DNA from: Gimesia aquarii
Lineage (GTDB): Bacteria; Planctomycetota; Planctomycetia; Planctomycetales; Planctomycetaceae
Length of the DNA: 64,000 bases
NCBI RefSeq assembly: GCF_007748175.1
Contig: NZ_CP037422.1
Span: forward strand, 4,148,327 to 4,212,326
Reading direction: 5' to 3'
The translations under genes were made by a program, and so were the position numbers. This document shows, piece by piece, positions 1 through 8,772 of this stretch (within the stretch, counting starts at the first letter, position 1; each line of letters opens with the position of its first letter). Under the pieces are notes generated by a model. The model saw only the letters and a program-made list of their open reading frames with translations, had not been told where the DNA came from and did no database searches.

Positions 1-1
1 A

Positions 2-868
2 GAAGAAAAACTGCGTTTGGTCCGTGCACTTCAAGCTCAGAAACAGATCGTGGCAATGACAGGAGATGGGGTAAATGACGCACCAGCACTGAAACAGGCA
101 GATATTGGAGTCGCGATGGGCGTAGGTGGCACGGAAGTCGCAAAAGAAGCTGCCGATATGGTTTTGACAGATGATAATTTCGCATCCATCGAAGCTGCCG
201 TTGAAGAAGGACGTGGTGTGTTTGACAACCTGACAAAATTTATCGTCTGGACATTACCAACAAATCTGGGGGAAGGTTTAGTGATTCTGGCAGCAGTTTT
301 TCTGGGAGTCACTTTACCAATCCTGCCCGTTCAGATTCTGTGGATCAATATGACAACAGCGGTTTTATTGGGTTTGATGCTGGCATTTGAACCCAAAGAA
401 GAAGATATCATGCAACGTCCGCCTCGAGATCCTGATACCCCCTTGCTCACTAGAGATCTCATCGGGCGCATTTTTCTGGTCGGAACTTTACTGCTAGTCG
501 GCGCATTTGGACTGTTTGAGTGGGCTTTGTTAAGTGGTTCAAGTATTGAAGAGGCACGGACCATTGCCGTGAATGTCTTTGTCATGGTCGAACTTTTCTA
601 TCTGTTCAATTGCCGCAGTCTGACAAGATCGATGTTCCAACTCGGTCTGCTTAGTAATCTCTGGGTTGTTGGTGGAGCGGCCATCATGATCGTGCTGCAA
701 TTGCTTTACACTTATGCCCCCTCCATGAACCGCCTCTTTCACAGTACTCCTATCGGCTGGAACTGGTGGGGTTGGATTCTAGCCGTTGGTATTACCGCAT
801 ACTGTGTCGTTGGTTTTGAAAAATGGATACGCCGTCGGCAAACGTCACTGACATCGAAGGAAAACTAA
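2..868 (+). CDS. Cation-transporting P-type ATPase, C-terminal part (5' end outside the window)
   Basis: The reading frame is open from the first bases, so only the last 288 or so residues are present. They begin just before the conserved hinge of the P domain (TGDGVNDAPALKQADIG), where the Asp residues bind Mg2+ during dephosphorylation. The C-terminal membrane domain follows, with about six hydrophobic segments. In M5 the sequence NLGEG keeps the acidic residue used in Ca2+-ATPases. In M6 the sequence is INMTTA, where Ca2+ pumps have NxxTD, so the M6 Asp is absent. The family energises cation transport by ATP hydrolysis through an aspartyl phosphate. The ion cannot be told from this fragment, and the missing M6 Asp argues against a classical Ca2+ pump. 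The next gene starts 92 bp downstream, so it may be a separate unit. Confidence 0.93.
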   Translation, partial: EEKLRLVRALQAQKQIVAMTGDGVNDAPALKQADIGVAMGVGGTEVAKEAADMVLTDDNFASIEAAVEEGRGVFDNLTKFIVWTLPTNLGEGLVILAAVFLGVTLPILPVQILWINMTTAVLLGLMLAFEPKEEDIMQRPPRDPDTPLLTRDLIGRIFLVGTLLLVGAFGLFEWALLSGSSIEEARTIAVNVFVMVELFYLFNCRSLTRSMFQLGLLSNLWVVGGAAIMIVLQLLYTYAPSMNRLFHSTPIGWNWWGWILAVGITAYCVVGFEKWIRRRQTSLTSKEN

Positions 869-960
869 AAAAGCTACTTGACAAAACAATTCGACTAGAC
901 ATGTCTCCATTGTAAATGCCGAAACTCAAAAGCATCTTGTCAGAACCAGGAGCGCTTATC

Positions 961-2103
961 ATGGAACTTAAGAACTTAAATCAACATATTCGTAGTTTAA
1001 TTTCGCTCTCTGCTACAGAGGCTCCAGTCATCAGTTGCTATCAGTCGCTGGTCAACAGGCGTCTTAAAGACAGAAATATTTTTGTTGAACGAATACGAAC
1101 CCTACAACACAGATTGAGTGGTTCTGAACGAGAAGACTTTGATACGGCTCTCGCTCAAATCCAGCGATATCTCGATACGGAATTATTACCGGATGCACAA
1201 GGGATTGCAATTTTCTGTCGATCCGGTAAGGAGCCTTTTTTCCTACCAATGCAATTCCGGGTCCCACTCCCAAATTGGATCGCTGTTGACAATGTTCCTA
1301 ATATTTACCACTTAATCGAACTGAAAGATACCTATCATCGCTACATCGTGATGATTGCCACCGAAGAAAGTGTCCGCATACTGCAAGTGAATCTGGGAAG
1401 TATCACAGCACAAATGTGGAACGAAAGACCAGAGTTGCGTAAGCGAGTCGGACGCGAATGGACCAAAGCACATTTTCAAAGATATTTGAAGGAACGCAAA
1501 CGCAAGTTTCTCAAAGAATCGATTGCATTACTTGATAAGTTGATGGTGGCAGGTGATTATTCGCACTTAATTCTTGCAGGAAATACGAATGTCGTGTCTC
1601 AAATAAAAAATGAACTGCCTAAACACTTAATGGAACGTGTAATTGATAGCGTGACTGCATCCGGTTCTACACCTCTGAAAGATGTTGTGGAGAGTACACT
1701 TGCCGCTTTTGTCGAAGCGGAAGAACAGGAATCGCGAGCAAAAGTTAGGGATTTGCTCAGTCAACTCCGCACAGGTGGATTGGCAGTCGCAGGAACCGGC
1801 CCCAGCTATCGCGCGTTGTGCCTTGGGCAAGTGGATGTTCTGGTTTTGCATAAAGATTATCAACCAGGGATGGTTTGGTTATGCAATCAATGCTTTAATC
1901 TCGATCTTGATTCCGTACAACCCGAATCATGCCCTGAATGTGGTTCACGGACGTTTCGCAAGGTTGATATTAAAGAGAAAATGGTCAGTCTGGCAGAAGA
2001 ATTCGATAGCACAATCGAAGTCGTAAACCAAAGTGATGAGTTAGTTCAGCTTGGCAGTGTTGGTTGTCTGCTCAGCTACCGGTTACTCGACGATTACATT
2101 TAG
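961..2103 (+). CDS. Bacterial archaeo-eukaryotic release factor-like (baeRF / eRF1-like) protein
   Basis: The protein is 380 residues from ATG 961, chosen because AGGAG lies 8 nt upstream; an in-frame ATG at 916 has no such site. Its middle and C-terminal parts resemble eRF1/aRF1 domains 2 and 3. There is a helical stretch (HFQRYLKERKRKF), a strand-loop segment (HLILAGNTNVVSQIKNELP), then a region like eRF1 domain 3 (GGLAVAGTGPSYRALCLGQVDVLVL). A four-cysteine zinc-ribbon-like block (CNQC...CPECG) is near the end. The GGQ tripeptide that triggers peptidyl-tRNA hydrolysis in true release factors is not visible; the equivalent loop reads RVGREW. Known relatives include bacterial eRF1 homologues thought to act on stalled ribosomes. 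Membership of the superfamily is fairly firm; the role here is inference. Confidence 0.75.
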   Translation: MELKNLNQHIRSLISLSATEAPVISCYQSLVNRRLKDRNIFVERIRTLQHRLSGSEREDFDTALAQIQRYLDTELLPDAQGIAIFCRSGKEPFFLPMQFRVPLPNWIAVDNVPNIYHLIELKDTYHRYIVMIATEESVRILQVNLGSITAQMWNERPELRKRVGREWTKAHFQRYLKERKRKFLKESIALLDKLMVAGDYSHLILAGNTNVVSQIKNELPKHLMERVIDSVTASGSTPLKDVVESTLAAFVEAEEQESRAKVRDLLSQLRTGGLAVAGTGPSYRALCLGQVDVLVLHKDYQPGMVWLCNQCFNLDLDSVQPESCPECGSRTFRKVDIKEKMVSLAEEFDSTIEVVNQSDELVQLGSVGCLLSYRLLDDYI

Positions 2104-2161
2104 CCTTTCTCTCGGTAGATTCGAGAATGCTTACTTCTGATACGAATTGATCGTACGAAAC

Positions 2162-3052
2162 TTAGAGCGAACTGTTGTCTTCACAAATCGCAAGTACTGC
2201 CGGGTGTTTTATACGACGTTCAACAGAAATTGCATAATAGCGTTCGCAGACTGCATCAGTGCGGCCAACAACGCGTACTTTGTACTGATGACAAATCTCT
2301 TTTTCAATCATCGTGGGCGCAGAGAATATGCCAACTCCGTCCTGACCGAAGACGTTCATCAAAGCGGTATCTTCAAACTCACCCACGATTCGCGGTCGAA
2401 GACCTTCTGTATAAAACCACTGCTCCAGATCGCGACGTACTGCGGTTTTGTCTGCTGGTAATAAGAGCGGTGCCGCATTCAGAGAATTGGGAAAGTTCTG
2501 GCGATAGATTGAGGCAAATTGAGACGTCGCAAAAAAAGATAACCCAGACTCTCCCAGCAAATGATTAAATGCTTTCACACTTGCTGTTGGACTGACAGGT
2601 GCATCAGAAAACATGAGATCCAGACGATGGACTGCTAGTTCGGCCAGCAATTCATCATGCTTACCCTGGCGGCAGACGATGTGCACGTCTTCTTCCAGTT
2701 GGAATGCAGGTTCGAGTAAACGATGAGCAACAAGCTTCGGTAAAACTTCGACAATCCCCACTTCGAACCGAGCGGGTCGACTGCCTGACTTCTTGCGTAC
2801 CGCATCTTGCAATTCACGGCCGACAGAAAAGATCTCTTCTGCATAGCGAAAAACCGTGTGCCCAAATTCTGTCAGCACCAAATTTCGACCGGCACGGTCA
2901 AAGAGTTTCTCACTAAAGGAAGCTTCCAACTGTTGGAGCTGTTTGCTGATGGTCGGATGGGCCAAATGTAACAGTTTGGCAGCACGCGCGATACTTCCCT
3001 CACGCGCCACTAACCAGAAGTAATACAAGTGATGATAATTGAGCCAGTCCAT
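2162..3052 (-). CDS. nhaR: LysR-family transcriptional regulator, NhaR-like
   Basis: The protein is 296 residues, the normal LysR length. It starts MDWLNYHHLYYFWLVAREGS, very close to the opening of E. coli NhaR (NYNHLYYFWHVYKEGS), followed by the winged helix-turn-helix (AARAAKLLHLAHPTISKQL-like region, residues about 18-45). The effector domain also tracks NhaR, including a GEFEDTALMNVFGQDGVGIFSAPT segment. NhaR in enterobacteria activates the Na+/H+ antiporter gene nhaA in response to Na+. Here no nhaA is adjacent, but a CPA2 antiporter lies 5.7 kb away on the other strand, beyond dabBA. It lies downstream of the winged-helix regulator and could be co-transcribed with it (110 bp gap). The gap holds a short inverted repeat (GTAGA/TCTAC, 3066-3080), a possible LysR site. 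The call is firm; the target is unknown. Confidence 0.9.
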   Translation of the reverse strand: MDWLNYHHLYYFWLVAREGSIARAAKLLHLAHPTISKQLQQLEASFSEKLFDRAGRNLVLTEFGHTVFRYAEEIFSVGRELQDAVRKKSGSRPARFEVGIVEVLPKLVAHRLLEPAFQLEEDVHIVCRQGKHDELLAELAVHRLDLMFSDAPVSPTASVKAFNHLLGESGLSFFATSQFASIYRQNFPNSLNAAPLLLPADKTAVRRDLEQWFYTEGLRPRIVGEFEDTALMNVFGQDGVGIFSAPTMIEKEICHQYKVRVVGRTDAVCERYYAISVERRIKHPAVLAICEDNSSL

Positions 3053-3162
3053 ACATTGAAGATATGTAGACTCTATCTACGTGTCAACACTGTCTGATTA
3101 GAGCCGCTCAATGCTGGAGCGGATCGAATATGCGCTTCAATAGTGAAGAATTACCAGTGAGT

Positions 3163-3558
3163 TCATTCAGAGACAAGCTCGAGTAGCTCTCCAATTTTTT
3201 TATGTTTTTCGATGGAATGCCTTAGTGGCTGATCGGTTAGAACTTCATACCGATTTTGACGCCCCACCTTCTCGCGGTGAATAAATCCCTCTTCTTCCAG
3301 ATCTTGAATAATCCTTTGAACGGCTCGTTCTGTGATGCCAACCTGGACAGCAACTTGTCGTAACACGATCTCCGGTTCTCGATGCAACAAAATAAGAACG
3401 TGTGCATGATTCGTGAGAAATGTCCAGCGATTCCCAGGTGCTTCGGCAGATTTGGCCGCTGTATCAGCCTGTTGATTTACTTTCGAATCTGTCTCTTTGG
3501 AACCTGAAATTTTTTTATGGTCACTTTGTTTTTTCGTCTTCGATGACTTACCCATCAT
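3163..3558 (-). CDS. Winged-helix (ArsR/MarR-type) transcriptional regulator
   Basis: About 131 residues. The first 40 or so are Lys/Ser/Asp-rich and look disordered. Residues about 45-125 form a winged helix: [21 protein letters not shown], then the recognition-helix-like [18 protein letters not shown], then the wing [14 protein letters not shown]. The start is uncertain. GTG 3579, ATG 3576 and tandem ATGs at 3558 and 3555 are all in frame; GAGGA sits just before the tandem ATGs, so I favour these. The gene is divergent from dabB (256 bp between them), and the intergenic region carries three related motifs around the dabB promoter. This makes it the obvious candidate regulator of dabBA. No sensing cysteines or ligand pocket are evident, so the signal is unknown. 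Confidence 0.8.
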   Translation of the reverse strand: MMGKSSKTKKQSDHKKISGSKETDSKVNQQADTAAKSAEAPGNRWTFLTNHAHVLILLHREPEIVLRQVAVQVGITERAVQRIIQDLEEEGFIHREKVGRQNRYEVLTDQPLRHSIEKHKKIGELLELVSE

Positions 3559-3666
3559 ATCCTCGTTTGGTGGCATCACTTTGCGGTAATTCTTAACACG
3601 ATCTTAATTTATTCGTCAGCCTCACAATAAATCGAGTGATTTCAGGCGAATTATACATGAATATCG

Positions 3667-3813
3667 ATTCGTGAAACATAAATCTTTTGACTACAGCATT
3701 ATTTTGTCCTCAATTTTGGCTTGAATCGAATTTTTTCTCAAGAATTCCCAAAATATACACGAAACATAATTGACGACAAATTTTTCATGCTTTATATTTC
3801 ACGAATCATAAAT
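3667..3813. promoter_or_regulatory. dabB promoter with three related motifs (putative operator array)
   Basis: A -35 box TTGACG (3770-3775) and a -10 box TATATT (3793-3798) are separated by exactly 17 nt, giving a start near 3805 and AAGGAG at 3820-3825 before ATG 3836. Three similar motifs occur: ATTCGTGAAACATAAAT (3667-3683), ACACGAAACATAAT (3757-3770) and ATTTCACGAATCATAAAT (3796-3813). The second abuts the -35 box and the third overlaps the -10 box and start. ATTCGTGAAA in the first is the reverse complement of TTTCACGAAT in the third. The arrangement suggests binding sites for a local regulator; which one is inference. Confidence 0.55.
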
Positions 3814-3835
3814 AACTAAAAGGAGTACACCTATA

Positions 3836-5416
3836 ATGAGTGATTTGAGTGCCATTTTGGCTTTACCTGCATTTCTAATGCTATTATCTGTATTGATCCC
3901 CGCCGACTGGGCCAATGCCAAGGCACGTCAGATTCGCCAACTGATTACAGGGATTGCCGGAACCCAATTTGTAATGGCGTTTGTCATTATGGCTTTTTAT
4001 GTCGTGCAGATGACACTGAACACAAACATACAACCATTTAATAGTGTGATTCAATCGTCTGGAACACATCTCATTTTTTATGATGGTATTTCAGGATTGA
4101 TGTTTGCTCTAGTGAGCTTCATTGGGTGGGTCATTTGCCGATTCTCAGTTCGTTATCTCGATGGTGAAGCAGCTCAAGGAACTTATTTCCGTTGGACAGG
4201 CTTTACAGTCGGCGCCGTTTCCTTCATGGCTATCTCAGGAAATTTACTCTTGTTTGTGCTTGCCTGGATTATGGCCAGTCTGGGTCTGCATCACTTGCTT
4301 GTGTTTTATAAGAATCGACCGGCCGCGCAACGTGCTGCTTGGACCAAATTCACAGTCAGTCGAATTGGTGATGCTGCATTAGCAGCGGCACTCATTCTGA
4401 TTTACGTAGAATTTCAAACACTCAATTTTTCTGAAATCTTCGCAGCGATCAGCTCACAAGCAGATCAAATCTCACCACAAGTGATTTGGGCTGGGTGGTT
4501 TTTAGTTTTTGGTGCCATTGCCAAATCTGCCCAGTTCCCTTTCCATATCTGGTTACCTCAGACCATGGAAACACCGACTCCCGTTTCGGCTTTAATGCAT
4601 GCGGGAATCGTGAATGCAGGAGGCTATCTCATTATTCGAACCAGCCCGCTTGTATCATTGACCCCTACAGCTTTAACTACATTAGCGATTGTCGGTGCCT
4701 TTACTGCATGTTTCGCAGCACTCATCATGTTAACACAAACCAGCGTGAAAAAATCGCTGACTTATTCGACGATAGCTCAAATGGGGTTCATGATGCTGCA
4801 ATGTGGTTTGGGCGCATTTTCTGCAGCGATGTTACACATTCTTGCCCATTCACTTTACAAAGCTCATGCCTTCTTGAGTAGTGGTAGTGTACTGGAACAA
4901 AATCAGGCCATTAAAATCATTGGAGAAAAACGTGAATTACACCAGGTATCCTGGTCAAAGCTGGGTATGCTGAGCGTCGTTGTTGTGTGCATGTTCCTTT
5001 TGATATCGTCTCTCTTTGGCATCAACCCCACAACAAAACCAGGTGGGATTTTGCTCGGATTTGTGCTGTGTCTGGCTTTAATCAGCTGGATCGGACAATC
5101 ACTGCAATCTGCCAGTCGCCAACTCTTCATTCGAACTTCGGTAACAGGGGTACTCCTCTGTTTTGCTTACTGCATCGGTTTTCTCTCTGTCGATAAAATC
5201 GTTGCTCCCAGTCTGCCGACAGTTCAGACATCCACGATCACCTGGCTCATCGCATCAGTCGTACTGTTTGGATTCGGCGGCATGTTTATGCTGACTAAAA
5301 TTGTGGTTAGTCCCACGAATTTCAAATGGCTCAACATTTTCTATGTCCACGCATCAAACGGCTTTTATATCGAGCCCTGGTTACGTCATAAATTTGGAAC
5401 GCTCGCCAAAGAATAA
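3836..5416 (+). CDS. dabB: Inorganic carbon transporter subunit DabB (NuoL/MrpA-like proton-conducting membrane protein)
   Basis: 526 residues, shorter than NuoL (about 610), and almost wholly hydrophobic with some 13 or more membrane segments. The proton-antiporter core is clear: K230 in FGAIAKSAQFPF, then HIWLPQTMETPTPVSALMHAGIVNAGGYLI, and later K305-K306 in SVKKSLTYSTIAQMGFMM. In NuoL the fifth helix carries a key Glu (WEG); here the place reads W144-I145-M, so that proton site is missing. DabB pairs with the cytoplasmic DabA to couple cation flux to one-way hydration of CO2 to bicarbonate. DabA follows after 67 bp, which settles the assignment against a respiratory complex I subunit; no other nuo genes are present. 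Confidence 0.9.
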   Translation: MSDLSAILALPAFLMLLSVLIPADWANAKARQIRQLITGIAGTQFVMAFVIMAFYVVQMTLNTNIQPFNSVIQSSGTHLIFYDGISGLMFALVSFIGWVICRFSVRYLDGEAAQGTYFRWTGFTVGAVSFMAISGNLLLFVLAWIMASLGLHHLLVFYKNRPAAQRAAWTKFTVSRIGDAALAAALILIYVEFQTLNFSEIFAAISSQADQISPQVIWAGWFLVFGAIAKSAQFPFHIWLPQTMETPTPVSALMHAGIVNAGGYLIIRTSPLVSLTPTALTTLAIVGAFTACFAALIMLTQTSVKKSLTYSTIAQMGFMMLQCGLGAFSAAMLHILAHSLYKAHAFLSSGSVLEQNQAIKIIGEKRELHQVSWSKLGMLSVVVVCMFLLISSLFGINPTTKPGGILLGFVLCLALISWIGQSLQSASRQLFIRTSVTGVLLCFAYCIGFLSVDKIVAPSLPTVQTSTITWLIASVVLFGFGGMFMLTKIVVSPTNFKWLNIFYVHASNGFYIEPWLRHKFGTLAKE

Positions 5417-5483
5417 TCTCTCCTTCTGGTTTGCATAGCCAATCACAACTCAAACTCGCAGAAATCAAATAAGGATTATTAAG

Positions 5484-8114
5484 ATGATCTCACAAGCAGA
5501 ATCCACTTTGCTGCCTTTGCCCTCTTCGGGCACTTTAGAAAAACAAGCAGTAGAACAACTTCATATCATTGAACAAGTTGCTGAAGTTCTCAAGCAAGTC
5601 AACGAAGTGATCGCTCCTGTCTGGCCACTTAATGATTATGTAGCCGTCAATCCTTACAGTGGAATTTCAGAACGTTCTTTTTTAAATGCACGAAATTTTT
5701 TGCGGGTCTTTTCAGACTGCGAAACTCTCATGCCCTTGCAACATTATGCGAATGAATTTCAGCAAGGTCAGTTTAACAGGAATCATATCGAAGCGGCTCT
5801 GGTAGAATTAAAAGTCGATGGAATTGGCAACGGTCACCTCAATTCCGTGACTGAAATTGAAGAAATGCTCAAGCAAATCGGTGGCCTTGCTCATGAATCG
5901 AGTGAAGCTGCCAACGTTCCCAACAACGATCGTCGTATTCGAACTCTATCCGAGTTTTATGATAAAACATTAAGTGGTAACTGGACCGCAACGATTTGTG
6001 ATGAAGTCTCGAAATACTGTTCCATGCATTATGATGAAGGACAAGCAGTTTGGTCGAGTCCCTGGAGTCATTTATCATTATATGAATCCTGGCGGTCAGC
6101 GGCTTTACATGATCGAAGTGTTGAGGTACTCGGCCTCAAGGGATTCCGAAGCTATGTCTCACAGCTACCACAGACTGCTGAAGCATCAATTATTTACTCA
6201 TTGCAGAGCCTGAATGTTCTACCCGAGCTTTGGGAAACGTTCCTGCTTTGTCAGGCATTCACGATTCCTGGCTGGAGTGCGTGGGCCAAATATCAATCAG
6301 AGCAAAGCGAACAGAGTGCAGAATTTGGGAATGACCTGGCTGGCTTACTGGCAATGCGTCTTGCCTATGATGCTGCATTGGCAAAATCTTTTTCATTCAA
6401 TGTGAACTGGACCTCCTATGCGAGTGGCGAACCTGTTTCATTCAAGTTTCCACACCACGCTGGAGACGATGAATTACTGCGATATACACTCCTGCGAGCC
6501 AGCGAAATTGGATATCGAAATCGACTGTTAAATTCCATTCCTACAAAGTCACAAAAAAATCAAAAACAACAAAATGGATCAGAATCCGTCGATTCAGACA
6601 CAAATGATTCGAAACGAAAATTAGCACAAATGGTCTTCTGTATCGACGTCCGATCGGAACGAATTCGTCGGCAAATAGAGTCTCTTTCGAATCGAGTTGA
6701 GACTTTCGGATTTGCAGGTTTCTTTGGTTTACCAATTGAATTCGTACGGCTCGGAGAGCAATCTGGGGATAGCCATGTACCGGTACTATTAAAACCACAG
6801 TTCCAACTACATGAAGAATTGCACACAAAAGATGAATCCTCGCTGTCGAAGACACTCCAGGAACGTAGTTTGATCAGATCGTTTCGAAAGCTATGGAAAA
6901 GTCTGCAAACTTCAGCTGTGGGTTGCTTCTCTTTTGTGGAAACGACGGGTCTGTTTTATGGGTTTAAACTTTTAGGTCGAACTGTCAACGTTACCGATTC
7001 AAAAACGAATGCAGGATACGATGGAATTCGCAAAGCAAACCATGAGCATCTAAAGCCCACTTTGAAAAGTCTCAATCAACAAGGTATCTCGACATCAGAT
7101 CAAATTGATCTTGCTGAATCCATGTTGAAGAATCTGGGATTAACTGAAAATTTTGCAAGGCTTGTGGCGTTCTGTGGACATGCCAGCCAGACAGAAAATA
7201 ATCCTTTGAAAGCTGGTCTGGATTGTGGTGCCTGCGGTGGACACTCTGGTGAGCCCAATGCAAGATTGGCAGCAATGCTTCTCAATCATCTTGAAATTCG
7301 ACAGGCTTTAGCTGATCGAAACATTCATATCCCCGAAGACACTTACTTTCTGGGTGGCTTGCATAATACGACGACCGACAAAATTGAGCTTTTTGACCTG
7401 GAAATGGTTCCCGAATCACATCAAGCAGACCTGCAGGAATTGCAGAATTACTCTCAAAGTGCGACTGAGCAAACTCAGGTTGAACGAATGCCATCGATTG
7501 GGAGTCAATCATTGGCGGATCTTTTGCGCAGAGCCGGCGATTGGTCCGAAGTACGACCTGAGTGGGGATTGGCAGGTAACGCCGCATTTATCGTTGCCCC
7601 GCGCTCCCTGACCAAAGAAATTGATCTGGATGGTCGTTCCTTCTTACATAGTTACAACCACCAGACTGACCCTGAAGGTGAAGTCCTGGAAAACATTATG
7701 ACCGCACCCATGATTGTGGCCCATTGGATCAATATGCAGTACTACGCCTCCACTGTGGATAACCATCATTTCGGAAGTGGAAATAAAACGTTGCATAACG
7801 TGGTAGGAGGTTTCGGAATTCTTTCTGGCAATAGCGGCGACCTGATGACAGGTTTACCTTGGCAATCTCTACACTCTGGTGAAGACTACCAGCATTTACC
7901 CATGCGATTGCAGGTTTTGATTGCTGCTCCGAGAGAAATGATTGAAACAGTGATCAAGAAGCATCAAATGATTGCTAACCTACTCAGTGGTGGTTGGCTG
8001 CACCTGATTGCATTGGACAGTGAATCCCAATTTCAATACACAGAAGATGGAAACTGGGAAGAGATTGAGCTGACTTTATTTGGTAAACAATCTCATAAAA
8101 ATGATACAAATTAA
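5484..8114 (+). CDS. dabA: Inorganic carbon transporter subunit DabA (DUF2309 / UPF0753)
   Basis: 876 residues, in the normal range. DabA is a peripheral zinc protein related to beta-carbonic anhydrases. It hydrates CO2 to bicarbonate vectorially when bound to DabB. The expected zinc-site residues are all present: C386 and D388 in VFCIDVRSE, H566 in FCGHASQ and C581 in LDCGACGGHSG. The 15-residue H-to-C spacing matches the characterised Halothiobacillus protein (H524/C539). A low-complexity insert (residues about 354-377, rich in K, Q, N, S and D) precedes the first motif. The start ATG 5484 has AAGGA upstream. It is presumably co-transcribed with dabB from the promoter near 3770-3798. In a probable heterotroph its job may be bicarbonate supply for anaplerotic carboxylations or pH balance (inference). 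Confidence 0.95.
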   Translation: MISQAESTLLPLPSSGTLEKQAVEQLHIIEQVAEVLKQVNEVIAPVWPLNDYVAVNPYSGISERSFLNARNFLRVFSDCETLMPLQHYANEFQQGQFNRNHIEAALVELKVDGIGNGHLNSVTEIEEMLKQIGGLAHESSEAANVPNNDRRIRTLSEFYDKTLSGNWTATICDEVSKYCSMHYDEGQAVWSSPWSHLSLYESWRSAALHDRSVEVLGLKGFRSYVSQLPQTAEASIIYSLQSLNVLPELWETFLLCQAFTIPGWSAWAKYQSEQSEQSAEFGNDLAGLLAMRLAYDAALAKSFSFNVNWTSYASGEPVSFKFPHHAGDDELLRYTLLRASEIGYRNRLLNSIPTKSQKNQKQQNGSESVDSDTNDSKRKLAQMVFCIDVRSERIRRQIESLSNRVETFGFAGFFGLPIEFVRLGEQSGDSHVPVLLKPQFQLHEELHTKDESSLSKTLQERSLIRSFRKLWKSLQTSAVGCFSFVETTGLFYGFKLLGRTVNVTDSKTNAGYDGIRKANHEHLKPTLKSLNQQGISTSDQIDLAESMLKNLGLTENFARLVAFCGHASQTENNPLKAGLDCGACGGHSGEPNARLAAMLLNHLEIRQALADRNIHIPEDTYFLGGLHNTTTDKIELFDLEMVPESHQADLQELQNYSQSATEQTQVERMPSIGSQSLADLLRRAGDWSEVRPEWGLAGNAAFIVAPRSLTKEIDLDGRSFLHSYNHQTDPEGEVLENIMTAPMIVAHWINMQYYASTVDNHHFGSGNKTLHNVVGGFGILSGNSGDLMTGLPWQSLHSGEDYQHLPMRLQVLIAAPREMIETVIKKHQMIANLLSGGWLHLIALDSESQFQYTEDGNWEEIELTLFGKQSHKNDTN

Positions 8115-8204
8115 ACCAACATAATATTGAGTAAGTCCATACTAAGGGTAGCCACACTAGGAAATCTACCCCACAACTTCGTTACTAATTTGAGAGGATT
8201 CACC

Positions 8205-8546
8205 ATGCACATATCCATCACGGATCGTAATAAACTATTGAATAAAGATCTCAGAGAACTCTGTGAACGTCGGTTAGATTTTGCGTTGTCAAGATTCGAA
8301 TCATCGATTAAAAAAATTGACCTTGTCATCGTTGACGAAAATGGACCACGGGGTGGTGTTGATAAAGCTTGTCGCATTTGTATTTCTCTTCACCGGGCAA
8401 GTGATGTTGTGATCAACGAAAAAGCTGAGGACGTCGCTACTTGTGTTTCAGGAATTGCCGAACGAGCCAGTCGTACCGTCGCTCGCGCATTGGAACGGAC
8501 TCAGCAGTTTGACCGAACCCAAAAAGAGGTTCATGAATCAATCTGA
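8205..8546 (+). CDS. Ribosome hibernation-promoting factor, short HPF/RaiA type
   Basis: 113 residues from ATG 8205, which has GAGAGGA at 8192-8198; the longer frame from TTG 8127 lacks such a site. The sequence MHISITDRNKLLNKDLRELCERRL... through IDLVIVDENGPRGGVDKACRICISLH fits the S30AE (sigma-54 modulation/HPF) fold, beta-alpha-beta-beta-beta-alpha. There is no C-terminal dimerisation domain of long HPF. The C-terminal helix is rich in Arg/Ala (GIAERASRTVARALERT), like the rRNA-facing helix of the family. Such proteins bind the 30S decoding region and silence ribosomes under stress. It lies 90 bp after dabA and may be read from the same transcript. The family call is good; a ribosome role is inferred from the family. 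Confidence 0.8.
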   Translation: MHISITDRNKLLNKDLRELCERRLDFALSRFESSIKKIDLVIVDENGPRGGVDKACRICISLHRASDVVINEKAEDVATCVSGIAERASRTVARALERTQQFDRTQKEVHESI

Positions 8547-8772
8547 AGTCACTTAAGCAGAACACTCCCTTTACCTGGTCGCCTTATCGGTAATAGAATA
8601 CGCCAGCACCAAATGAAATCGGTTTAACATTACACTTGGTGCAGGCGGTTCATTACTACTCGAGGCGGCCAATTTCCATTAATAGTATTGCAGAAAAAAT
8701 GCAAACGAATGGATAATAGGTCTGTGAGAACCATGATTCTACAATCTATTTTTCAGACAGTATCGGAAACGC

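Noticed and set aside
916-960. N-terminal extension of the eRF1-like protein (ATG 916)
   Set aside because: ATG 961 has AGGAG at the right distance and ATG 916 has no ribosome site, so the 15-residue extension is unlikely.
3836-5416. NuoL / complex I subunit
   Set aside because: It is smaller, the adjacent gene is dabA, no other nuo gene is present and the helix-5 Glu is missing.
8127-8204. N-terminal extension of the HPF-like protein from TTG 8127
   Set aside because: The HPF domain begins exactly at ATG 8205, which has GAGAGGA upstream.
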